Assembly: GCA_014529385.2 (NCBI GenBank)
Contig: CM043970.1
Span: 41,969,279 to 42,033,278, forward strand
Reading direction: 5' to 3'
Length of the DNA stretch: 64,000 bases
DNA from: Adiantum capillus-veneris
Lineage: Eukaryota > Streptophyta > Polypodiopsida > Polypodiales > Pteridaceae
Shown here piece after piece: positions 9,739-21,358 of this stretch; position 1 is the first letter of the stretch; every line of letters starts with the position of its first letter. A model generated the notes under the pieces. The model was not told the DNA's origin. It saw nothing but the letters and a program-made list of their open reading frames with translations, and did no database searches. The translations under genes and the position numbers were made by a program.

Positions 9739-12700
9739 TTACTCCACCATCATCAATCTAGCATGATACAATTTAAGACGCAATCCATTTACCCTTGACT
9801 TATGTAGAACACCATCCAGGTTAGCCAGCTGATATGTGCCATTTGGAAAACACTCTACTACCTTGAAAGGGCCTTCCCACTTAATTTGAAACTTCTTTTG
9901 GAAGGTGTTGTCAAGCTTACTGTTGTAGCGTAAAACCAAGTCATGTTGCTTGATACCCTTACTTTTGACCTTTTCATTTATCTTTGTCAAAGCCTTATCC
10001 TGCATCTGCCCATAATGCTCCAAAGCGCTCATCCTATCCAACTGGACCTCTTGTAACTGCAAGAGCCTCTCTTTGAATGCATCACTAGGCGGCCCAAGCA
10101 ACTTCTCTAACATCTTGACCGCAGGCAACTCTACCTCCACAGGCAATAGTGCTTCCTTTCCATACACCAAATGAAATGGAGTAAATCCTGTACCTGTCTT
10201 CACCGAAGTACGGTAAGCCCATAATGCACTAGGCAATTCCAAATCCCAATTCTTTCCTTGGTGCTCTGTCACTTTCGAAAGAATCTGTACCAACTCACCA
10301 TTGAATCTTTCATTCAAGCCATTACACTACGGGTAATAAGGAGTGGTATGCTGGTGCCTAATCTTCATCTTTGCACATAAAAAATCTAGCAGTTTAGCTC
10401 TAAAGCCAGGCCCCTTATCTGAAAGTAACTCCAATGGCACCCCAAACTTGCAACATGTTTCATCATACACAAATTTTGCCACATCCTTTGCAGTGATCTG
10501 TTTTACTGCTATAGCCTCTGCCCATCTAGAGAGATAGTCCACTGCCGTCAAAATATAGCTTTTGCCCTTGCTTGTGATAGGTAACGGGCCTATTGCATCA
10601 ATTCCCCACTTTTCAAACACATCAAACGCCATAATGGTTTTTCGTAGCTCTGGCTTCAACACTCTCTTCCCAAATGCTTGACACCTATTGCAAGACCTAC
10701 ACCAATGGTGAACATCCTTGTGCAAACTAGGCCATACATACCCCTCTTGCAAAATCTTATGCAAGGTGATCTTTAGAGCAAAATGGCCACCACATGCGCC
10801 TTCGTGATTCTCTTCCAACACTCTGTAAAGCTCCTCCCGCCAAGGTACACGTCTCAACACGAGATCAGCCCCTTTCATGTATAAGACATCACCAATCAAT
10901 TTGTACCTGTATGCTCTACGCACAAAGCCATACTTCTTAGACTTCTGAATCTCCTTTGGAATGATTCCTGTTAGCAAAAACTCCTCTTCTTGAGCCAAAC
11001 TTTCCCGGCCATGATAAAGAGGTAAACTGGTCCTCAACACAAATAGCTCCCCAATCATGCCTTGAGCTGCTTCATGTGCCTCTCCATTTAGAGCACGTTC
11101 AATGTGTCTGATACTCCATGCTTCAAACCTTTTTAACAGGCCTTTAATTCTGAAGCACATTTCCTTCAATGAGGTGTTCTTGCTCTTCCAGACACCCAGC
11201 ACTTGCTTCACCACTAACAAGGCATCACCTTTTATGCTCAACCTTTGAACCCCAAGCTTCAAACAAATGTGTAATCCGGCTTCCAATGTAGCATATTCAG
11301 CCTCATTGTTACTATGCGCATCCAATTTGAACCCTCTCTTGCATACTAGCTTCCCCTCTGGATCATAAAGTGCTATACCCCCTGAAGCTGCATCATGGCT
11401 CTTTCTGTATGAACCATCAAAGAACAACACATGTGCATTGCTGATCTGTGGCACTTCTTCAACTACCTTTCTCACCACCTCTTCCTTAACAATAAGGGGA
11501 TTCTCCTTGTAGGTCAACAAATCAGCTAGGGTAGCCCTTGTACTATCTTCCACTAGAAAAGAGAACTCAAACTCTTGCAGCTCAATTACCCATTTCTTCA
11601 CCACATTTGACATGTTAATACCATTAATTAACTGTGGCAAAAAGGCATAACTCATCAAGAAAACAAAAGGCCGTGGTAGCAAGTAATGACGAAATCGTCG
11701 ACAAGCAAATATTACACTGGCCATCACTAGCTCTACTTCCGATAACTTTCTCTCCGCTACCAACTTCACTCGGCTTGCACAATACACTGGCCTCATATAA
11801 TGGCTGCCCTTCCCCTTTTGCAATAGCATGGCTCCAATGGCATCATCCCCTACTGATGGATTTACATAAAAAACTTTCTCCCAATCAAGAGCCTGCATGG
11901 CTGACAACCCCCCTAACACCTCTTTCACCTCTTGAAACACTTCTTCACACTTGTCATCCCATTGCAATGGATCATGCTTTGCCACTTGCTGTAATGGATA
12001 AAGAAGCTGCGAAGACAATGGAATAAACCGTGCCATGTACTTCACTTTGTGTATAAAGGTTGCCAATTGCTTCGTACTCATAGGTGATGGAAGAAGAATA
12101 ATAGACTTAACCTTATCTGGATCAGCCTCAATGCCATTTTCTGACACCATATGGCCCAATAACTTCACCCTTGGCTGTGCTAGATGACATTTCTTTGGAT
12201 TTAGTTGTCCTCCACATTCATCATATCGAGCCAATACCATCTGCAACTTCTCATGATGCTCAGCCCTACTGCTATAGACACAGAAGTCGTCCATAAAAGC
12301 CTTAACACAACTACCAATGAATGGTTCCAACACCCAATTTGCTCTTTCTTGATAGAAAGATGGTCCATTTGACAACCCAAATGGAAATACTGTGTAGCAA
12401 TAGCAGCCCCATGGCGTAATAAAAGTTGTCTTTGTGCGGTCTTTAAGAGCAATCTTCAATTGAAAATAGCCTGAAAAACCATCACACACACTGTACCTTT
12501 CATAACCTGCCACTGAATCCAAGATCTGATCAATGAATGGAAGAGGATATGGGTTCTTCTTAGTGGCTGCGTTTAAGGGTTTAAAATCTACACAAATTCT
12601 CCACTTCCCATCCTTCTTTGGACTGACTACAACTGGACTCACCCATTCTGTGGTCTCCACTGGAACTATGAACCCTGCCTTCAATAACTTGTCCACCTCT

Positions 12701-13968
12701 ACCCGCAAGGCTTCCATTTGCTCTTGACCCATCCTTCTTAGCCTTTGCCGCATTGGCTTAGCACCTTCTTTCAGCTCTATATGCATCTCTTCACCCTTGA
12801 ACCCTCTGATCTCTTCATATGAAGTAATGAAAAAATCAGGAAAACTAGCCAGCATATGCAAATATATATCCTTCTCCATAGCTGAGAGGTCTCCACTAAT
12901 CATTTGCGTCATTAATTCCTGCTTCTTTGACAACTCAACTTTGGTTTGCATCAGCCCTTCAATCACTTCATAAGGCCCTTCACTTTCATCTTCAACTTCC
13001 TTCGCAAATGCGACTAAACCACACTCCTGGATTTCTTTATCCATCAAAAGAAATGCAACATTAGCATCCTCATCACTACTGGTAGTGCTATCACTGTCCT
13101 CATCTATCACCGTGGAAGATTCTTCATCACTAGACTCATCCTCATCTTCATAAAGCTCCTCTAATCGTTTCCTTGTGTCCATATTATAAAGCTTCTTGGT
13201 ACCTGTCTTTCCATAGAGGCTAATCGTACCATGTCGCCAATCTTGAACAGCTCCCACTGCACGTAACCATGGTCTGCCCAGTATAATAGGATATGCTCCC
13301 AACCGTGCTGGCATCACATGAAAATCAACCACTGCCTTTGCATCATATGCCTCCACTTCTAAGCTCTTTACAACACCCAAGCATTTTACTTTTTGATGGT
13401 TTGCCAATCTGATCCGAAAACCTGACACCCCAGCCACTGTGAGACCCATCTTCTCAACGCATGAGTGTGTTATGACGCATATTTGGGCTCCGCCATCCAC
13501 ATAACCTTGTCCCAAATTTTTCCTTTTATGCCACACATCTACTATTGGACAAATGTCTGGTAGCTCGTACATTGCCAACACCTTCACTGAACCTCTCTCT
13601 GGCTCTTTCTCCATTGGGTTAACCATCCTCTTCCACTGTCGCTTTAGCTTAGGCACCATCTCTATAAGCTGCCCAAAAGTAACATCTGCCTTCCTGCTCG
13701 TCAGATCCTCCTTCAAGTCATAGCTTAATTGCCCATCCCCTAGTGGAAAATCTGAAACATGAAACTTTCGATGAGCTCTCCTTTTCCTCTTGGCCTTGAC
13801 ATCCTCGCCTTCATGGCTCTTTCCTTTCTTCTTACTAGGACCTGGGGCACTTCTTCCTTCCTTTTCCTTTGTGGTCCTCTTCCCAATAGGCATCACTAAT
13901 GTATCCTCTAGCTTTGATGCCTTCTCCAAGGTGACTACACTTAGCACTTTTGTCTTCCCTTTTTCCTC
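9739..13968 (-). pseudogene. Gypsy pol: protease, RT, RNase H, aRNH, integrase
   Basis: The frame runs from just after the gag stop to the TAA/TAG-type terminator at 9739 and is broken once, by TAG at 10327-10329. Domains from Met 13947: a charged linker; protease with VDGGAQICVIT near residue 150 (DGG is typical of Tat); RT from about 425 with CVDFKPLN, FPFGLSNGPSFYQ and catalytic FMDDF near 552; a decayed first RNase H near 660-780; an archaeal-type RNase H starting FFDGSYRKS near 840; integrase with an HHCC zinc region near 1065-1107, GIDAIGP and SDKGPGF. The TAG sits where relatives have Gln (YYP-stop-CNGLNERF), just before the catalytic Glu region. The C-terminal part (9739-10317) ends in the GPFKVV...GTYQL...VNGLRLKLYH module. 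Confidence 0.92.
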
Positions 13969-14991
13969 CTAGGTCAGTCCACTGGTTCCTTCGTCTCCCT
14001 TAATTTCGATGCCATAATCATTTGACCTAGTTAGCACCTGTCTTGGCAATGGATACATGTCTCCCCCCATCCTTGGTGGCTTATCACATTGCGGGCTGAT
14101 GTGACCCAACTCTCCACAATTATAACATGTGGGCGTCTGCCTCCAAAACCTACTATTACTTTGTCCAGCACCATTCCTAGGTCTTTCTTCACCTCCTGGC
14201 TGATTTGCAAACCGCCCTCGACCTCGATTATTTCCCACTTGACCTAGCATGTTTAGGCTGAGATTCTTCATCAGATCAACCACTTGTCTCATGTCTTGCC
14301 TTAGGCCATCATCTTGCACTGCTGTAGTGACCACTGCTGGCATAACCTGAGTAGTAACAGGAACCACTGGTTCATGATGAACCCTTGACATGCGCCCTTG
14401 TAAAGACTCTATAGGCTGAAATTCAGACCTCATTGGCAAAGACTCCACCCCTAACTGGCTCATTTTCCTCATCTTCCACTCTTTGTTCCTTGCTACCTCT
14501 AGTGCATCTTCATATGTCCTAGGCTTCTTTAGCTCCACTCTCCAACGTATATTCTCCCAAAGACCAGCCAAGAACCTGTCCTTCTTCATCATGTCAGGCG
14601 GGGGTACCTGTGGTGCTAAAGCCTTGCACATTCGCTCCCATGCCAATGAAAACTTACGTATGTACGCATCTACTGGCTCACCTTCCTTTTGCACCAAAGC
14701 CTGTACTTCTTGCTACACTTTGTCAGGGTCTTCTATCTTCACAAACTCCACTTCCAATCCATGCCTTAGATTGTCCCAACTCAATCTTATAGGTGGATCA
14801 GCCATACGCAACTCCTCTTCAAATGCTTTGGACCAAGCTCGTGCATCACTCTTCAAACAAATTTGGAGAAGGCGTAACATTTGCGTAGGGTCATGAATCT
14901 GATTGCTAATGCAGGCAACCTCCATCTTTTCCAAAAATTCTTCCACATCTTCATCACTTCTTCCATGAAACTCGGGATAAGAGAAAGCCAT
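13969..14991 (-). pseudogene. Gypsy gag (capsid-nucleocapsid), nonsense-interrupted
   Basis: The start is taken at 14991 because the ATG has an ideal context (GCCATGGCT) and begins MAFSYPEFHG, a typical gag opening. The frame remains open upstream to about 15048. The retrotransposon gag domain lies in roughly the first 190 residues (DVEEFLEKMEVAC, ARAWSKAFEEEL, AYIRKFSLAWERMCKAL). A CCHC zinc knuckle CYNCGELGHISPQC lies at 14094-14136. An in-frame TAG at 14713-14715 splits the capsid region, and another TAG at 13969-13971 ends gag, after which the same frame continues into pol. Both could be CAG to TAG changes. Confidence 0.88.
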
Positions 14992-15048
14992 GGCTACCCA
15001 AATTATGATGCTTTGAGAACCCCTTCGAACACACGTGCAAGAACCCAA

Positions 15049-16033
15049 AACTTTTCACTTCCCAATCCCCAGAAACTTCAATGGAGCTCAACTTTAGATA
15101 AGGACAAACACATGCACATCAAATGAGTTTTCATAGTTGATCATCGGAATGACAACAGGCAAAGGACATTCCAGGATCTCTCTCAATCTTCTTGGCCCAA
15201 ACATAAAGACTATGCGCTGCTGGAAAAAGATCTTCCTGGACACATGAACATTAATCTGAATTCTTTGCGTTAAATGAAAAGGAGTGAACTGAGGGCCATT
15301 TTGATCATCCATTAAAGCCAACCATGAAGCTCCCAAGAAGGCACACCTGACTCAACCTCTGATTTTGCCAAAATTTCAGCAGCATAACAGCATAAATGGC
15401 TCAAAAAACCAAAAAACCAGCCATCATAACTTGGGAAAATTTCGACAAAGTTTCCCCAGAAGTAGAGCAATAGGAACCCAAAATATAGACTGTCTATGTA
15501 TGCATAAACTGTCAACAATAGAACCCGAGCATCAAGTAGGACTCACTAGTACATAGCCTATGGCGAGGTCACGAAAAGGGTGCTCCAGCTACCTATATCA
15601 CCGAAAGGATCTCCACATTTGAGAATCCCCCAGCTCAATAAAAACCTCACGCTATCGACCCTCACACGAAAGCTAATGCAAATCGCGTATAGTCAAGTCT
15701 CAGAAATGACTATCTTCCAGACCAAGTCTCAGAAATGGCTGGGACTGCCAAATAAAACCATATATGGCTCCACAAAGTCGTACAATGGCAGTTTCCACAA
15801 GTAACGTACAATCCATCAGACAATGCACTCAAATAGGCGCCAAGTGATGCATTCCCACAACAACTGCAAGTGACATCACTGCTAGTATATCACTGTACTC
15901 CAGCTACCTGTACCTGTACCTGTCCCTGTAACCTGTAACCTGTAATCTTCAACCTGTAATCTGCAATCCCGAAGCTCGAAGCTCGAAGCTCGAAGGTACT
16001 CGAAGAAGATCCTCAGTGGGGGCACCAAAAGAA
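15049..16033 (-). promoter_or_regulatory. Gypsy 5' leader with conserved blocks
   Basis: This untranslated leader lies between the 5' LTR and gag. It holds three blocks shared with the copia-2 leader: X at 15430-15457, Y at 15581-15677 (core 15596-15650) and Z at 15770-15784. Nearer the LTR are short repeats of CTGTAACC type (about 15900-15965) and AGCTCGA (15971-15995). The bases beside the LTR read TTTTGGTGCCCCCACTGAGG on the minus strand and are the likely primer site. I cannot assign that site to a tRNA with confidence. Confidence 0.7.
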
Positions 16034-17180
16034 TGTTGGCGGGATGAAAACACACACAGCGCCTCTATAACGACCCGACACACACTCTTGGGAAGATACA
16101 CACACACTCTATGGGGCACCACTCGGCTTACACAACACACCTGGCCGAGACAGGGAACACACCTCTGGAGTGAGAGGAGAGAAACTATCCACTTGCCCAC
16201 TCCACACAGACACACACACACACACACACACACACTCAAAAAACTCAGCTCAACAGAGGAGAATTTCTGATGTTTAGATACAAATGAGCTTGGGCCAACA
16301 CCAATGGGGCAAACAGCTCACACAATATGGGTAAAAGATACCAGATACAATCACAAACTGGAGCAGAAACTTCGCTCATAGGAGAAACTTACACAGAAAA
16401 ATAGCAGGAAAAGAGTGAGGAATTTGGCAAAATGGACAGCGCCATCGCGTCCGGAACGGCCCAAAACCCCAGTCTACAATGTCAAAGTGCTCAAATCCGA
16501 CCTCGGATGAGCAGTTTACGGCCAAAACAGGCTCCAAAATGGGCAAAAACACACCTGCGGCTGTTCCTCCTCTCTTCTCCACGTTTTTTCTGGTCTTCTC
16601 TCTGTTTTTTCAGTTCCCACACTTAGCTTTATTAGTTGGGAACCCTTGGCCTTTTAGATGACCTCAAACGGACCCCGAACAGGCCAAAAACTGACCTCGC
16701 AGTGCATAGTTGTAACCTTTTTGCATCATTCGCACACCTGGCACTCAGCTTTTTTCCAATAATGCACCTCGCCACCACGTGAAGTGGCCCCAAAAAAAGG
16801 TCCTCATGATGACCTTTCTGCATAATTCTCACAAGCAAACACCCACGTTGTGTCTGTCCTCATCTGCGTGCAAATATTGACCTCGTTCGCCCTCCTGACG
16901 CCACTAGATGCCATCTGACGCACCTGCTGACCTCACGTCGTCGGCCCGCGGATAGCTTCCTCGAGAAGTTTTACGCGCTATAAACTCCTCATTATTGTAG
17001 AAAAAACATACTGGTACTGGTGATAGTGAAAATCGATGCACTATGTACACACTGTCCTACCTGTACACATGTGGGCCCCACGTAACCACCTGGCTATTAA
17101 AATTGGGCAATCCTTTATTCGATGCACCATGCATGTGTATGTACATATGCACAATTCCTTGCTCGAAAAAACTCCTGACA
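16034..17180 (-). repeat. Gypsy 5' LTR (1147 bp)
   Basis: Partner of 8463-9611 with the same TGTTGGC...CTGACA ends (plus strand). It carries a (CA)n tract at about 16206-16236. The base after its end, ACGT (17181-17184), repeats the four bases before the left LTR. This is direct evidence that the element inserted as a unit. Confidence 0.93.
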
Positions 17181-17184
17181 ACGT

Positions 17185-17420
17185 GGATACAGAAAGAGGG
17201 GTACTCAAGTAACATGTATCATTGAAAGTGTTTTAACATTTAAGAACACCCCAACTCACGAAGACCTCATGCAAACGACCCTCCAAAGGCTAAGCGGACT
17301 CAAAACTTGTCTGAGAAAGGGTCTGAGGCTCAAAAATCATCGAGAAAACTGCAAAGATAGCCAAAATGGATCCACACGAAGTAGCATAGGCAGTAATCGT
17401 AACTCAATGTACATACAAAA
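17185..17420 (-). other. Diverged leader of another LTR retroelement
   Basis: 17217-17270 aligns with the Y block of the gypsy leader (TATCAYYGAAAG, ACATTTRAGAA, then CCTCA), followed by CGACCCTC and an AAAGGCTAA-like stretch. Further on, a segment near 17370-17390 resembles the gypsy leader around 15765-15795. It lies outside the gypsy target duplicate, so it belongs to an older, related element. A possible primer site and LTR for that element lie near 18.75 kb. Confidence 0.5.
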
Positions 17421-18740
17421 TCACGCATAAACAGGGGCCAAAAAAGTACTACATGCAGTAGAAAATCCTCTACGGGGATATATGGTCTCAAAAGAGCCCA
17501 ATGGCACTCTATGTGCTCAAAAAGTATGCATCTATTAACACATAACCGTCCTTAGAGCAACTACTACCAAAATGACTAGCAAAATCGCCTGAAAGACATT
17601 GTACTTGCAAGCGTATTTGGAAAGTTGTAAGCTGGGTGTATATGGGTCCAAAAACCCCCTTGTAAACATGTGTGTCGGTGTAGACTAAGAAAGTTCATGC
17701 CGATTTTTGCCATCGGACGAAAATGTGCTAGTCGTCGCCAAAAGGTCAAAGCCAAAACTATGTCGTAAAGCGTAATCATTACGCTCGATGTCGATGTCAG
17801 ATGTCATTTCTCTATGATAGAGGTACCTTACCCGTGAATGTCATGAGCGATGTCACTTGCAAAAAATCATTCGTCCCCGAGAAAGCCGATGTCGGGGTTG
17901 GATGTCTAGAATCTGTTGCGTAATGTGGGATATGGTGAAAAACGCCAAGAGTATGTCGAAAAGATCAAATGTGCGCACACATTGTGTGTGTTGGTGTCGG
18001 AGTGCTTTATGTCGAAGAAGCCCACGTGGCTCCTGCTGGCACATGAGGAGAGTCTCTCTCTCTCTCTCTCTCACTTTCTTTCAAAAGTCGGTACTAAGAA
18101 AGGATTCGTGAGTTTGTGTATGGAGGTCAGAATCACGAGCCGATGGTACCCTTTGGTGCACTAATTTTATTTTCAATGGTCTGTCGAATGCTACAAAAGT
18201 CGGACTCTTTCTGACAAAGCCGAGTGGTGTGCGTGTGTGTTGAGAGAGAGAGAGAGAGAGAGAGAGACAACCAGTCGATGCCTCTATTGATTGAGCTGTT
18301 GAAAATGTCAGCGCTGCTCGTTCGATTCCTCAAATCCTTCTCGCTTGACACTGCCGATTTGATGACAAAAGCTTTGATTTGCTTACTTATCTCCGCAATT
18401 CCCGAGGTCCTGTACAATTCCCATTCAATTTTAATTTCCTTGCCTTAGATTTTCTTGCATAGTGTTGCCGACTCAACAACAATGCTCGATTTACAAATCT
18501 GCTCAACTGCAATGCTGCCTGATTCCAAATCTGCTGCGGGGCCTTGCTTTATAGTGCTCTCGGCTCTGTGCTCCCCAATGCTACCTTGCCTATCTCTGCT
18601 CTCGATTCTCCTTGATTTCCCTTGAATCCTTCAAGCTCTACCTAGTTGCTCGAATCTCTTCTGCAGCTTCAAGCTCAAAAGCTTCAAAGCTCTAAGGGGA
18701 GCTGCACGCGATGGGGAAAGCGGGGAGTTTCGGTTGAACG
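17421..18740. other. Non-coding retroelement debris with short GA/CT tracts
   Basis: No gene can be supported. (CT)n occurs at about 18052-18071 and (GA)n at 18241-18268. Small frames such as 17857-18111 and 18133-18417 run through these tracts and lack domains. The stretch lies between a leader-like block (17.2 kb) and a primer-site-like motif (18.75 kb), so it may be the internal leader of one minus-strand element. Confidence 0.4.
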
Positions 18741-18744
18741 AATC

Positions 18745-18935
18745 TGATACCAGTTGAAGGGTTCAATAGCCCCATGCACACCCTTCAATAGCCCCATGAT
18801 CGTACGTGCAAGGAAGGAGGAAGAATAAGAAGGCGAGAAGATCGGGGGAAACGCACAGCTACAATATGTGCTTGTGTCTCTTTTTTGTTTTTGTGTATGT
18901 ATGAACAATGAAAGGTTAGTGTTGATGAGTTAGGT
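18745..18935 (-). mobile_element. Possible 5' LTR with Met-tRNA primer site
   Basis: The minus strand reads TGGTATCAGA (about 18748-18757), matching ten bases of the initiator-Met primer site. It is preceded by a sequence ending CCCTTCA, as in copia-2, where the LTR also ends CTCCTTCA two bases before the primer site. The presumed LTR contains a duplicated CCTTCAATAGCCCCATG (about 18757-18798). The outer border is not determined. Confidence 0.35.
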
Positions 18936-18939
18936 TTGG

Positions 18940-19330
18940 CATGGGCGCCCAATCGCATGGCCTTTTATCAACATGTGGTATGATGCCCTTGTCCTTGAGT
19001 GACATCAGCCACTTGTAGGCCTTTTCCTCTAGTGTAAGACTCATTTACAATGCCTTGACTGCATCTAGAGTGCACTTAAAATCGTGAATCCCATCTCACT
19101 TACTGAGGAATATATTCATTGCATCTTTATCACACTCCCTCTCCTCTCCCTTAAAAGTTGGTGTCTTAGTATTTTACATCAAATCATCCATCTCTTTTTG
19201 GGAGAGAAGGAGTACCCTCTCCAGATTGGAGCCTTGCTCCGATAGACCAAGCTCACCCCCGACAGGAGTAGCAGTAACCCTAGCATGTCCATGGTCTGGG
19301 CCCTTGGCCGAGTGTTGCATAAATTGCACA
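18940..19330 (-). pseudogene. Gag-like fragment of an LTR retrotransposon
   Basis: A minus-strand frame of about 90 codons reads like a gag N-terminus: TPTFKGEERECDKDAMNIFL, then LTLEEKAYKWLMSLKDKGII. It is interrupted by a TGA where Trp would fit and by a TAA. The 'F-x-G ... FL ... W' layout is that of retrotransposon gag proteins in general, and I cannot place the family. It is cut at both ends. Confidence 0.4.
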
Positions 19331-19510
19331 AACATACACCACAAGAGGTTCCGTGCACTTGTGACGGCTGTAGCGACAAAAATACATGGGTTATTTCCCC
19401 CCCTGGCGTCACTATCGTTGTCGCTAAAAACGTCGCAAAGAGAACGTCGCTATATGCATCGCCATATAGCAACACATATAGAGACGCCTATAGCGATGCC
19501 CAATAATAAA
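19331..19510. mobile_element. CACTA-like subterminal repeat cluster
   Basis: A 150-base stretch is packed with TAGCGAC, GTCGCTA and related motifs in both orientations (about 19368-19495), like the subterminal region of En/Spm elements. A terminus is not clear; CACTTGTGACGGC at about 19358 is one candidate. No coding sequence adjoins it. Confidence 0.35.
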
Positions 19511-19776
19511 TTTTTTTGGATGATTGCCCTGCTACCCTGTCAACCATATTGAACATAAAGTTTCAAGAATAAAGATGCAAAACTGACAAAAGTATCTCGG
19601 ACAAAAGTATCTCGACGAAAGTGAATTGACAAAAGTAATACAATGACAAAATTGTACACATCATAGGCAAAATCACTTCATTGTTAAGCTTTGACCAAAA
19701 TGTAATAGTTACAACACAATTTACATTATTGAGAAAATACATCATTGACCAATAGTTACAAAAATGGCATACACAC
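19511..19776. other. AT-rich spacer, nothing recognised
   Basis: Short AT-rich sequence between a CACTA-like end and an LTR. A short near-repeat (ACAAAAGTATCTCG at about 19588 and 19601) is the only structure seen. No gene is supported. Confidence 0.5.
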
Positions 19777-19952
19777 TGTTCGGTTCAAGACCTCGTTCGA
19801 TTGTTGGTGTCAGACCGTGGGAAACTTCCCTTATAGCATGCAGAGGCAAGTCCAATTTAAGTAGAGCTTTGCATGGTTAAAAGCTATATATTGTAAGGTG
19901 TTTACAAAAGAAATATACAAACAATAGCGTGTGTTTTTTTGATTGGTTCTGA

Positions 19953-20000
<48 letters not shown>

Positions 20001-20065
20001 TTTGCACGTTGCTCCACAGCCGCCATGGCTCCTCAGTGACACCCACCATAGCTACAACCTCAACA
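19777..20065 (+). repeat. 5' LTR of the non-autonomous element (289 bp)
   Basis: Starts TGTTCGG and ends CCTCAACA, two bases before the primer site. It contains a TATATATTG motif that could serve as a TATA box and a (CT)n tract at about 19958-19996. The right half has no counterpart in the truncated 3' copy. Confidence 0.7.
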
Positions 20066-21358
20066 CTTGGTATCAAAGCCTTAAAGGTTTGTGCTATTCG
20101 CGACCTCGGCTTGAGTCGATACGGTGCAGGACCTGCCGCTTGTTGAAAGGACAGGGAGCTCATTGACCTCGACCTGCATGGATCTTATCATAGCCACCAT
20201 CATCAGCTTTTTCCGAGCCTAAACCACAAACTCATGACACCAAAGAGTCACTCCGTTTGGCCTCTACTAGCTGTGTAGAAGCAAGTTGCTTGCGGCGCTG
20301 TCGTCTGTGCGCTGCTACAATTACAACCTTTGTGTTTTGTTTGAATTTTCACGCTATCAAGATGAAGACTTATTTGCCCTGCTTAAGGAGTTAATCACAC
20401 AAAGAATACCTTTTTACTAGAACGTCGAAGATGCCTTGACCTAGAAGGTCTTCTTGCCACCCAAAAGACCGGTCAAGACTGTGAAGCTCGATCACAATGG
20501 TGTTTATGCATCTCCGAGGCGTAGATAGAAAAAGTGATTTTGTACGTGTTTCAGAACACTACAAGCCTACAACTTTAAGCTTTTCAAAACAGTGTTGTTT
20601 TCAGTGTTATGCAAGTGATGACATATCAAAAAGCTATCACAGTGCTTGGTATAGGGCAGCTTCGTGAGATGCTCAAAGTTCTCGTCTCTGACTTGCAACA
20701 TCACGTCAAAATTCATGCAAGAACAAAGGGAAATCGATTGGCTACATCAAGCACTTCAAATGCAATTGCCGGTGCGTGCGACCTAACAAAGGGATTCTCA
20801 AACCACTATCTGACATGGAAAAGATTCAAGTATATGTAAGCTCTAGCAATAAGGCAACTAATGCTACACATGAAGATCTCCTTTGAGATTTTAGTATAAG
20901 TTTAACAAAAGTATTTTACCAGTTTAGTGTTATAGTTTTGTTTTGTCTGATTGTCAACACAATCATATACTTTTCAGTCAAAGACTTCGTTTAGCTTGTC
21001 TGTTGTCAGTTACTATCATACCAACAATTTTGTACGGGTTAGACACTCCCACACATGCAAAGTAGTTATACCTCCTAGAAATACCAGTTTTTGTTCTCAG
21101 CTCATTTTTTGTTTTGCTTCTAATGAGGTTACTAGGTACACCCTAAACCCAAGGTTTGACATTGAACCAAAAACTCCACTCATTGGTAGCTAATTTTTTG
21201 ACCTACACCCTATTTGTTCAAGGGGGGGTTTACTATCATAGCACCAGGTTATAGATACACCAAAAATCCTTGGTTGTGAGAGAACCTAAAACTCACAGTT
21301 GTACACCAGAAACTCGAGGTATCATGAATGGTCTCTCTATTCGGGCTTGAGGTGGGAT

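Larger units (their letters stand above)
8463..17180 (-). mobile_element. Complete Ty3/gypsy (Tat lineage) retrotransposon, 8.7 kb
   Basis: Two near-identical LTRs (8463-9611 and 16034-17180) flank a leader and one gag-pol frame on the minus strand, in the order gag, protease, RT, RNase H, second RNase H, integrase. ACGT is duplicated outside the LTRs (8459-8462 and 17181-17184). The second, archaeal-type RNase H between the first RNase H and integrase is a hallmark of the Tat lineage. By eye the LTRs differ at roughly ten substitutions in 1.15 kb, so insertion was recent, yet gag-pol holds three in-frame TAG codons. No chromodomain follows the integrase. Confidence 0.93.

Noticed and set aside
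11634-12026. 130-codon plus-strand frame inside gypsy pol
   Set aside because: It is antisense to a continuous, domain-bearing RT/RNase H frame and has no recognisable features.
9739-14991. Reassigned genetic code (TAG as Gln)
   Set aside because: Other coding remnants here end or break with TAA, TGA and TAG alike, and copia-1 has a TGA at an Arg position. Methylation-linked mutation explains the TAGs without a code change.
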